Made by a program: the position numbers and the translations under genes. A DNA stretch of 22,413 nucleotides, taken from Nitrospira sp. SG-bin2. GTDB lineage: Bacteria > Nitrospirota > Nitrospiria > Nitrospirales > Nitrospiraceae. Shown piece by piece: positions 15,182-22,413 of this stretch; positions within the stretch are counted from its first letter, which is position 1, and each line of letters starts with the position of its first letter. The notes under the pieces are model-generated. The model was not told the DNA's origin and did not search any database. It saw only the letters and a program-made list of their open reading frames with translations. Where the stretch lies: NCBI GenBank assembly GCA_002083405.1, contig LVWT01000009.1:1-22413 (forward strand). Direction: 5' to 3'.

Positions 15182-15988
15182 ATGTCCTCATCACGACAAC
15201 ATAACAGCGGGCCGGATTCAGAGGGTCCTGATGTTCCTGAACCCTCCCATGCTGAGCGGGCCAAGACGCTCGTGTATTTGCAGCAGACAGGCAGTCTCTC
15301 GACGCTCTCACGCAAGCAGCCAGGCTGGCCCTTCGGGTCGGTCATGCCCTACGGGTTGGATGGACAGGGGCAACCGGTCTTTCTCATCAGCACGATGGCG
15401 ATGCATACGCAAAACCTCCTGGGCGACCCACGCGCCAGCCTATTGGTGACTCCACCAGAGAGCAGGGTTGATCCCCTTGGGGCGGCCAGGGTCACCCTGA
15501 TGGGCTCTGTGACCAAGGTGCCGAAAGAGGACAACGCTGAGGTTCGCGCAAGTTATCTGGAACGCCATGGCAACGCCTCTTACTGGGTGGACTTCCAGGA
15601 CTTCGGTTTCTTCCGCATGGCCATCACGGAGATTTACTTCGTTGGAGGGTTTGGGTCGATGGGCTGGGTCATGCCAACGGATTATGTGCAGGCGGCTGTG
15701 GACCCGCTTGCGGACGAGGCCGCGAACCTGATCCGCGAGCTCAATTCCGAGCGCGCGGAGACGTTGTTACTGCTGGCCCGTGCGTTAGGCGATGCGGACG
15801 CGCAGCAGGCGACGGTGACGGCACTGGATCGGCTCGGGTTGCATCTTCGGTTTACCACTCCCGGCCGGATGCAGGGCGGGCGTGTAGCGTTTACCAGTTC
15901 AGTGCGTAATGCATCAGAAGTCAGAGCCGGCTTGGCCGGCCTGGCCGCTCAGGCGAAGACCGGACTTCCAGTCCTGCATTCGCTGTAG
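15182..15988 (+). CDS. HugZ/PNPOx-family flavin or heme-binding protein with DUF2470-like C-terminus
   Basis: About 268 residues. Residues roughly 25-165 form a PNPOx-like split barrel with the family's characteristic stretch (GSLSTLSRKQPGWPFGSVMPY, STMAMHTQNLLGDPRASLLV, GAARVTLMGSV, ASYWVDFQDFGFFRM). The C-terminal part resembles the DUF2470 domain found in HugZ-type heme utilisation proteins. In that domain the usual HMNADH signature is replaced by ELNSERAE at about 185-192, so both histidines and the Asp are gone. Heme oxygenase activity should therefore not be assumed. The ATG at 15182 was chosen; a TTG at 15158 would add eight residues, and neither has a good binding site. It is divergent from the FAD monooxygenase and 77 bases ahead of ettA. 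Confidence 0.85.
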   Translation: MSSSRQHNSGPDSEGPDVPEPSHAERAKTLVYLQQTGSLSTLSRKQPGWPFGSVMPYGLDGQGQPVFLISTMAMHTQNLLGDPRASLLVTPPESRVDPLGAARVTLMGSVTKVPKEDNAEVRASYLERHGNASYWVDFQDFGFFRMAITEIYFVGGFGSMGWVMPTDYVQAAVDPLADEAANLIRELNSERAETLLLLARALGDADAQQATVTALDRLGLHLRFTTPGRMQGGRVAFTSSVRNASEVRAGLAGLAAQAKTGLPVLHSL

Positions 15989-16065
15989 TCGGCGCGTGCA
16001 CCCATTTCTTGAGAAGCGCGTGCTCTTCAGTTCAGTCGTCGATCACTAGCTAGATAGGGGAACGT

Positions 16066-17748
16066 ATGGCCACGAACGATAAACAAGTCATTTTCTCACT
16101 CGTCAATGTCGGCAAGGTCTATCCGCCGAAGCGGCAGGTGCTGCGGGAGATCTATCTCGGCTTTTATTACGGGGCGAAGATCGGTGTGTTGGGCTTGAAC
16201 GGATCGGGGAAAAGTTCGTTGCTCAAGATCATTGCCGGCGTGGACCCCAATTACACGGGCGAGATCACCAGATCGAAAGGCTATAGCGTCGGTCTATTGG
16301 AGCAGGAACCACAGCTTGACCCGAACAAGACCGTCAAGGAAGTGGTCGAGGAGGGCAAGAAAGAACTCGTCGCCCTGATCAAGGAGTATGAGGACGTCAG
16401 CAACAAGATGGGCGAGGCTACGCCCGACGAACTGGAAAAGCTCATCGACAAGCAGGCGCAGTTGCAAGAGAAGATCGAAGCCGCCAACGGCTGGGAATTG
16501 GAAAGCGAACTCGATCATGCCATGGACGCGCTGCGTTGCCCGCCGGCCGATCAGAAAGTCGGCACTCTCTCAGGCGGAGAAAAGCGTCGCGTCGCGCTCT
16601 GCCGCCTGATGATCCAGGAGCCGGACATTCTCCTGCTGGACGAGCCGACCAACCATCTGGATGCCGAGTCGGTCCAATGGCTCGAGCAACATTTGCAACA
16701 ATATAAGGGCACGGTCATCGCGGTGACCCACGACCGCTATTTTCTCGACAACGTGGCCGGATGGATTTTGGAATTGGACCGTGGCCACGGCATTCCCTTC
16801 CAGGGCAACTACACGTCCTGGTTGGAGCAGAAGAAAGATCGATTGGAGAAAGAAGAGAAGGCGGAGTCGAAGCGCCAAAAGACCCTGGAACATGAACTCG
16901 AATGGATCAGAATGTCACCCAAGGCCCGTCAATCCAAGGGCAAGGCGCGGTTGAATCGCTATGAGGAGCTGGTCAATCAACGGCAGGACAATGTGGCGGA
17001 GGATTTGGAAATTTACATTCCGCCGGGACCACGGCTGGGCGACATCGTGGTTGAAGCCAAAGGGATCAGCAAGGCCTTCGGCGATAACCTCCTGTATGAG
17101 AACGTGAGTTTCAGCCTGCCGAAGGGCGGGATCGTCGGGGTGATCGGGCCGAACGGCGCCGGCAAGACCACCATGTTCAAGATGATCATCGGCAAGGAGA
17201 AGCCGGATGCGGGGTCGATCAAGATCGGCGAGACGGTTAAGCTCGGCTACGTCGATCAGGACCGCAGTTTGGACGGGAACAAAACGGTGTATGAAATCAT
17301 TTCCGAAGGCCAGGACACCGTCAAGCTCGGCAAGATGGAGGTCAATGCCAGAGGCTACTGTGCCCGCTTCAACTTTGCCGGGACCGATCAACAGAAGAAG
17401 GTGAAGGAGCTCTCAGGCGGCGAGCGCAATCGTGTCCATCTGGCCCGCATGCTGAAGGAGGGGGCGAACCTCATCATCCTGGACGAGCCCACCAACGATT
17501 TGGATGTGAATACGCTGCGCGCCCTTGAAGAGGGGCTTGAAAACTTTGCCGGATGCGCCGTCATCAGCAGCCACGACCGGTGGTTCCTCGACAGAATCGC
17601 CACCCATATCCTTGCCTTCGAGGGCGACAGCAAAATCGTCTGGTTCGAGGGCAACTATAGCGAGTACGAAGCGGATCGGAAAAGACGGCTCGGCAAGGAT
17701 GCCGACCAGCCCCACCGGATTCGCTACCGGAAGCTCACGCGCCAGTAA
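16066..17748 (+). CDS. ettA: Energy-dependent translational throttle protein EttA (ABC-F ATPase)
   Basis: A 560-residue ABC-F protein, nearly the length of E. coli EttA (555). The first ATPase domain has Walker A GLNGSGKSS (about 43-51), signature LSGGEKRRVAL (about 168) and Walker B LLLDEPTNHLD. The linker (about 245-325) is rich in charged residues, as in the tRNA-interacting motif. The second ATPase domain has GPNGAGKTT (about 361), LSGGERNRVHLARML and LDEPTNDLD. The end, WFEGNYSEYEADRKRRLG followed by RIRYRKL, is diagnostic for EttA rather than other ABC-F types. There are no membrane segments. It binds the ribosomal E site and couples entry into elongation to the ATP/ADP ratio. The ATG at 16066 has GGGGA upstream, and a strong palindromic terminator follows. 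Confidence 0.96.
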   Translation: MATNDKQVIFSLVNVGKVYPPKRQVLREIYLGFYYGAKIGVLGLNGSGKSSLLKIIAGVDPNYTGEITRSKGYSVGLLEQEPQLDPNKTVKEVVEEGKKELVALIKEYEDVSNKMGEATPDELEKLIDKQAQLQEKIEAANGWELESELDHAMDALRCPPADQKVGTLSGGEKRRVALCRLMIQEPDILLLDEPTNHLDAESVQWLEQHLQQYKGTVIAVTHDRYFLDNVAGWILELDRGHGIPFQGNYTSWLEQKKDRLEKEEKAESKRQKTLEHELEWIRMSPKARQSKGKARLNRYEELVNQRQDNVAEDLEIYIPPGPRLGDIVVEAKGISKAFGDNLLYENVSFSLPKGGIVGVIGPNGAGKTTMFKMIIGKEKPDAGSIKIGETVKLGYVDQDRSLDGNKTVYEIISEGQDTVKLGKMEVNARGYCARFNFAGTDQQKKVKELSGGERNRVHLARMLKEGANLIILDEPTNDLDVNTLRALEEGLENFAGCAVISSHDRWFLDRIATHILAFEGDSKIVWFEGNYSEYEADRKRRLGKDADQPHRIRYRKLTRQ

Positions 17749-18139
17749 TAATCGTCTGTAAGGGCGCCTCGCGCGATGATCATCGCGCGAGGCAGGATCT
17801 CTTTCCCCTGGCACCCTTTGTCCCTGCACCGTATCTTTGAGATGACGCCGCCCGTTGTTTGACCTCGCATGATCTCTGCCTTCCCTGCTCTTGCCCGAGT
17901 AGTCGATTGAGTCGGTTGGCCCTATTAAGAATCCTCAGCGATGTCCGAGAAGGTATGGAGAAGGAGCATTCTTGTCCTTCGACAGGGTGTGCTTATTTGT
18001 AAATCGCAAAAGCTTCTCGTGTAATGATTCATGTCGGTCCCTTGTTCCAACGAATGCGGCGGAATCCGATGCCCATCCATCATCTTTTGATATGGGTCTT
18101 GATTGATGGAATGATCATCCTATCGCATATGGTGACCCT
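17749..18139. other. Intergenic region between ettA and the hybrid kinase
   Basis: About 390 bases without a believable gene. It starts with the palindromic terminator at 17766-17793. Just before the kinase gene, at 18111-18118, is a second ATGATCAT, the same eight-base core as the terminator palindrome, which may be chance. I found no convincing sigma-54 or consensus sigma-70 promoter, although the kinase promoter must lie here. Confidence 0.5.
17766..17793 (+). terminator. Perfect 28-base palindrome, ettA terminator
   Basis: The arms GCCTCGCGCG and CGCGCGAGGC surround ATGATCAT, giving a perfect palindrome 18 bases after the ettA stop. The very GC-rich stem followed by ATCTCTTTCCCC fits an intrinsic terminator with a poor T-tract. 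A dimeric protein site cannot be excluded. Confidence 0.65.
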
Positions 18140-21100
18140 GTGACCGATTGGAATTCTGACGACGCTGCCACACAGGCAATAGGTATGAGCGACGAGCACT
18201 GGGGGTTTGTCTTTGAAGGCAGCGGCATCGGTCTATGGGATTGGAATGTCGCCACAAACACGGTGCGATTCTATGGCGGATGGAAGGACATATTCGGCTA
18301 TGCGCAGGACGAAGGGTCATATCCTTTTCATCCTGACGACCGGCCTAAGTTTATGGCAGCTCTTCAGCACTGTATTCAGGATGAGACTCCAATGTTTGAC
18401 AGTGAACACCGGATGCGGTGCAAGGACGGCTCATATAAATGGGTGGTCGAACGAAACAAGATCATTTCGCGGACGCTGGCTGGCAAACCTCTTCGTATTC
18501 TCGGCACCTATACCGATATTACCGAACGGAAAGAGCTCGAACGGCGTCTGACTCTTCAGCATGAGGTGGCCAACGTGTTGGCCAGCGGTGTATCAGGAGT
18601 GGACGATGCGATCGCTGCAATCCTGCAACCGGTTTGCGAAGCATTGGGGTGGGATGAGGGGCTTCTGTGGGTGGTTGACGAATCGACCCAGAGGCTTCGA
18701 TGCCATGCGACGTGGATCACGCCTGTTGCAGGATTGGCCGACTACGGTATTGCAAGCCGCAAGATGACCTTCCTGTCCGGCGTCGGGCTGCCGGGCCGGG
18801 TCTGGGCGAACGCAAAGCCTGCGTGGATTGCAGATGTAACTCGTGATGAGAATTTCCCGCGAGCAGCCTTGGCCAAGCAAGCGGGCTTCCATGCGGCTGC
18901 CGCGTTTCCCGTCAAACTGAGTGACCGCGTCCATGCCGTGCTAGAATTTTTTCATCATGATGCCATGCCGGCGGACCCGTCGCTGCTAATCACCTTCCAA
19001 GCCGTTGCCGATCAGCTCAGCCAGTTCTATGCACGCCAGCGGACAGAGGAGGCCCTGTGCGCCAGCGAAGAATGCTTCAGCAAAGCCTTCAACGAAGCGG
19101 CCATCGGTATGAGCCTCGTTGCGCCGGATGGACGCTGGCTTCAGGTCAATCAATCCTTGTGTGATATTGTCGGCTATACAGAGGAGGAACTGCTGGCCAC
19201 TACGTTTCAGGCCATCACACATCCGGACGATCTGGAAGCGGATCAGGCCCGTGTGCAGCAGATGCTTGCAGGCGACATTCGCACCTACCAAATGGAAAAG
19301 CGCTACTTGCATAAACAGGGGCGCATCATCTGGATTGTGCTCAGTGTTTCGTTAGTGCGGCATTCCGATGGAACGCCCCGGTATTTCATCTCTCAAATCC
19401 AGGACGTCACGGAGCGCAAGCAGGCCGAAGAGGGGTTGACCCGAAGCCACGACTTACTCAAATCTTTTGTCGAGCACACGCCCGCCGCCGTCGCCATGTT
19501 GGACAAGGATCTCCGGTACGTGGCTGTCAGTCGTCGCTGGTCGCAGGACTACCGACTGAGCAACCAGGATCTCATCGGCAGACACCACTACGACGTGTTT
19601 CCGGAAATTCGATCGAACGAAGAATGGAGAGCGATCCATCAGCGCTGTTTGAGTGGGGTCGTGGAACGTCGTGAAGAAGATCCGTTCGTTCGCGCAGATG
19701 GATCCAAAGACTGGCTTCGATGGGAGGTGCGCCCCTGGAGGGAGGCCACGGGTGACATCGGCGGTCTCATCATGTTTACGGAGGTTATCACCGAGCGTAA
19801 GCAGGCGGAAGAAGTTCTCGAACAACTCATACACCGTTACAAAGACCTGGTCGATTCGATCAATGGCATTGTCTGGGAAGCCGACGCCGTGACGACGCAG
19901 TTTACCTTCGTAAGCCGGCAAGCCGAAGCCATCCTCGGCTATCCGGTCGAGCAATGGCTCTCCTCGCCGACTTTCTGGGTGGATTACATGCACCCCGAGG
20001 ACCGGAGCTGGGCGCCGCAGTACTGTCTTGAGGAGGTCCGCCGGCAGCGCGGACACACCTTCGAATACCGCATGCTGGCCGCCGATGGCCGCACCGTCTG
20101 GGTTCGGGATCTTGTGTCTGTGCTCATTGAGAACGGACGGGTCACCAAGCTGCGCGGCATTATGGAAGATATTACCGAACGCAAGCGGATAGAAGACTCC
20201 TTAAGTGACAGCGAGGAGCGGTTTCGGACGTTCCTCGACCATGCGCCAAGCGCCATGTTTATGAAAACGACGGAGGGACGCTATTTCTTCACGAATCAGT
20301 GCTTCGAACAGCTGTGCCAGAGCGATCGAGCGCATATCATGGGCAAAACGGATGCGGACTTGTTCCCGCGTGAAACGGCCGATCAGTTTCAGGCCAACGA
20401 CCGCCAAGTACTCCAAACAGGGAACACCATTGAAGTTGAGGAGGCCACGTCCGATAGTGGCGATGTGCGAACGAATCTTGTCCTGAAATTCCCGGTGCGC
20501 GATCGCACGGGACGCATTTACGCGACGGGTGGGATTATCACGAACATTACGGCGCGCAAGCAGGCCGAAGAGGAACTAAAACTATTTCGGGCCTTGCTGG
20601 ATCGTGTGACGGATTCCATCGAGGTCATCGAGCCCGCAAGCGGGCGATTCCTGGACGGCAATCGGCAATCGTATGAGAGCATCGGCTATACGCGCGGAGA
20701 ATTATTGACGTTGACCGTGCCGGAGATCGACCCACTGGTCACGCAACCGGTCTTTCAAGAATACATGCAGCGCTTGCGAGAGGCTGACGTTCCCTTGCGC
20801 ATCGAGAGCCTGCACCGGTGCAAAGACGGCACGACGTTCCCCGTTGAAGTCAGCGCCCAATTGCTTCGACACGGTCGGGAATATCTCGTCGCCATTGTGC
20901 GCGACATCACGGCCCGCAAGCAGGCTGAAGAGGCGCTTCGAGCCAGCGAGAACCGGCTCCGACTTACCATTGAGATTGCAACCGATGGTTTGTGGGACTG
21001 GGACCTGGTCACCGGGCAGGCCTACTACAGCCCGAGTTGGATTCGGCTTCTAGGCCTTGAGCAGGAGGAGGGTGTTCTCAACAACATCTCCGATTGGAAG

Positions 21101-22413
21101 ACCCGCGTGCATCCGGATGATTGTCCGTGGGTCGAGGAAGCGCTGAACGATCACCTGGAAGCGAGAATTGCTGCTTTTGTAATCGAACACCGTGTCCGCC
21201 ACCGCTCAGGTGAGTGGCAATGGTTCGCCATGCGCGGGAAGGTGACACGCTGGAATGAGGACGGACGGCCGGCCTGCATGATGGGCGTGATGACCGATAT
21301 CACGGAACGCCGCCGGTCCGATGCCGCTCTGGCGCAAGCCGCGCAGGAACTTGAAAAGAAGAACCATGAACTGGAAGAGGCTCGCGACAAGGCCCTCGAT
21401 GCCGCGAAGAGCAAATCCGAATTCCTGGCCACGATGAGCCATGAGATTCGGACACCGATGAACGGGGTCATCGGTATGACCGGGCTGCTGCTCGATACGG
21501 CGCTCTCCGACGAACAAAAGGAATATGCCGACATGGTGCGCCGTTCCGGCGAGCACCTGCTGGACGTCATCAACGACATTTTGGACTTTTCCAAGATCGA
21601 AGCGGGCAAACTTAATCTCGATCGCCTTGAGTTTGATGTGCGTACGACCATCGAAGACACCCTTGCACTTGTCGCAGAGCGAGCCTATGCCAAAAATCTC
21701 GACATCGCGTCCCTGGTACAGTCCGACGTGCCGACCGGGCTCCGTGGCGACCCCGGCCGTCTGCGGCAGGTCCTGGTGAATCTCCTCGGCAATGCGATCA
21801 AGTTTACCGAACGGGGGGACGTCGTCCTTGCGGTTAGTTTGGCGGCTGATGCCGAAGGCCGCACGTCAACGGATCTCTTGGTGAAGTTTGAGGTGACGGA
21901 CAGCGGGATCGGACTGACTCCTGAGCAGCAGGCAAAACTCTTCCAGCCCTTTACCCAAGCCGATGGGTCGACGACGCGCAAGTTTGGAGGGACCGGCTTG
22001 GGATTGGCCATCTGCAAGAAGCTGGTGGAGTTGATGGGCGGACAGATCGGAGTTACGAGCGGGGCGGGAGTGGGCAGCACCTTTTGGTTCACCATCCGGT
22101 GCGAGGCTCAACTCGAAGATGTTCGTCACGCATCGTCGATCCCGGTCAGCCTCTCAGGCTGCCGAATGCTCATCGTCGACGATCATGCGATGAGTCGGAA
22201 GACGCTGGAGTATCAGCTGCGCGCGAAGGGTCTTGCCTACGAAAGTGCCGAAGGCGGGGCTTACGCGCTGGACTTGCTGCGGAAAGCTGTGGAGCGTGGC
22301 GCGCCGTTTGACCTGGCGATTTTGGATTTGCAGATGCCGAGCATGGACGGCCTGGAGTTGGCCCGCCGGATTAAGACGGAATCGCCGATCAGTTCCACCC
22401 GCTTGATCCTCCT
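18140..22413 (+). CDS. Hybrid sensor histidine kinase with seven PAS and one GAF domain (3' end beyond window)
   Basis: An open frame of more than 1,420 codons runs off the window. Domains in order: PAS (ending YTDITERKEL), GAF (about 135-290, GLPGRVWANAKPAWIADV), six further PAS repeats each closing with a D/V/N-I-T-x-R-K/R linker, a coiled coil (AQELEKKNHELEEARDKA), HisKA with H1101 in ATMSHEIRTPMNGV, HATPase with VNLLGNAIKFTE, TDSGIGL and KFGGTGLGLAI, then a receiver starting MLIVDDHAMS with D1396 in AILDLQMPSMDG. It has no membrane segment, so it is cytoplasmic, in BarA-like order. Further receiver or Hpt domains may follow outside the window. The GTG at 18140 has GGTGA four bases upstream; ATG at 18185 is a reasonable alternative beginning right at the first PAS. 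No partner regulator is visible. Confidence 0.9.
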   Translation, partial: MTDWNSDDAATQAIGMSDEHWGFVFEGSGIGLWDWNVATNTVRFYGGWKDIFGYAQDEGSYPFHPDDRPKFMAALQHCIQDETPMFDSEHRMRCKDGSYKWVVERNKIISRTLAGKPLRILGTYTDITERKELERRLTLQHEVANVLASGVSGVDDAIAAILQPVCEALGWDEGLLWVVDESTQRLRCHATWITPVAGLADYGIASRKMTFLSGVGLPGRVWANAKPAWIADVTRDENFPRAALAKQAGFHAAAAFPVKLSDRVHAVLEFFHHDAMPADPSLLITFQAVADQLSQFYARQRTEEALCASEECFSKAFNEAAIGMSLVAPDGRWLQVNQSLCDIVGYTEEELLATTFQAITHPDDLEADQARVQQMLAGDIRTYQMEKRYLHKQGRIIWIVLSVSLVRHSDGTPRYFISQIQDVTERKQAEEGLTRSHDLLKSFVEHTPAAVAMLDKDLRYVAVSRRWSQDYRLSNQDLIGRHHYDVFPEIRSNEEWRAIHQRCLSGVVERREEDPFVRADGSKDWLRWEVRPWREATGDIGGLIMFTEVITERKQAEEVLEQLIHRYKDLVDSINGIVWEADAVTTQFTFVSRQAEAILGYPVEQWLSSPTFWVDYMHPEDRSWAPQYCLEEVRRQRGHTFEYRMLAADGRTVWVRDLVSVLIENGRVTKLRGIMEDITERKRIEDSLSDSEERFRTFLDHAPSAMFMKTTEGRYFFTNQCFEQLCQSDRAHIMGKTDADLFPRETADQFQANDRQVLQTGNTIEVEEATSDSGDVRTNLVLKFPVRDRTGRIYATGGIITNITARKQAEEELKLFRALLDRVTDSIEVIEPASGRFLDGNRQSYESIGYTRGELLTLTVPEIDPLVTQPVFQEYMQRLREADVPLRIESLHRCKDGTTFPVEVSAQLLRHGREYLVAIVRDITARKQAEEALRASENRLRLTIEIATDGLWDWDLVTGQAYYSPSWIRLLGLEQEEGVLNNISDWKTRVHPDDCPWVEEALNDHLEARIAAFVIEHRVRHRSGEWQWFAMRGKVTRWNEDGRPACMMGVMTDITERRRSDAALAQAAQELEKKNHELEEARDKALDAAKSKSEFLATMSHEIRTPMNGVIGMTGLLLDTALSDEQKEYADMVRRSGEHLLDVINDILDFSKIEAGKLNLDRLEFDVRTTIEDTLALVAERAYAKNLDIASLVQSDVPTGLRGDPGRLRQVLVNLLGNAIKFTERGDVVLAVSLAADAEGRTSTDLLVKFEVTDSGIGLTPEQQAKLFQPFTQADGSTTRKFGGTGLGLAICKKLVELMGGQIGVTSGAGVGSTFWFTIRCEAQLEDVRHASSIPVSLSGCRMLIVDDHAMSRKTLEYQLRAKGLAYESAEGGAYALDLLRKAVERGAPFDLAILDLQMPSMDGLELARRIKTESPISSTRLIL

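Noticed and set aside
15991..16023. Direct repeat GCGCGTGC upstream of ettA
   Set aside because: Only two eight-base copies in GC-rich DNA, with no promoter boxes in register; expected by chance.

Overview
The window is ordinary bacterial chromosome: dense genes, GC-rich codon use, no rRNA, tRNA, CRISPR array, transposase or phage gene. The gene set (a cytoplasmic PAS/GAF kinase with an NtrC-type regulator, a very large PAS/GAF hybrid kinase, an EttA-type ABC-F protein, SelO, a CysD-like enzyme and a SulP permease) and the general protein style suggest a member of the Nitrospirota, probably Nitrospira-like. That is an inference from recognition, with no marker gene in the window to confirm it.

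Layout. Bases 254-6929 are all on the minus strand. In transcription order they are a cytoplasmic sensor kinase (6929-4941), its sigma-54-dependent response regulator (4939-3536, one base after the kinase stop), a CysD-like PP-loop enzyme (3295-2498), a SulP-family anion permease without a STAS domain (2133-763) and a universal stress protein (661-254). Sigma-54-like -24/-12 elements lie upstream of the kinase and between the regulator and cysD. The arrangement therefore looks like a self-contained sensor-regulator unit with its probable targets immediately downstream.

Bases 7048-13692 are on the plus strand: selO (protein AMPylase), an intergenic nested hairpin, then a tightly packed four-gene set. 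This set holds a ~1080-residue membrane protein with a large cysteine-rich extracytoplasmic region that looks binding-protein-like, two alpha/beta hydrolases with complete catalytic triads, and a 55-residue probable zinc-ribbon protein. I cannot assign this set to a known system, and it is the best candidate here for something undescribed.

Bases 13777-14994 (minus) encode a class A FAD monooxygenase. It is transcribed away from a HugZ/PNPOx-family protein (15182-15988, plus), which is followed by ettA (16066-17748) and its strong palindromic terminator. From 18140 to the end of the window runs the 5' part of a hybrid histidine kinase (PAS, GAF, six more PAS, HisKA, HATPase, receiver), cut by the window edge inside its receiver domain.
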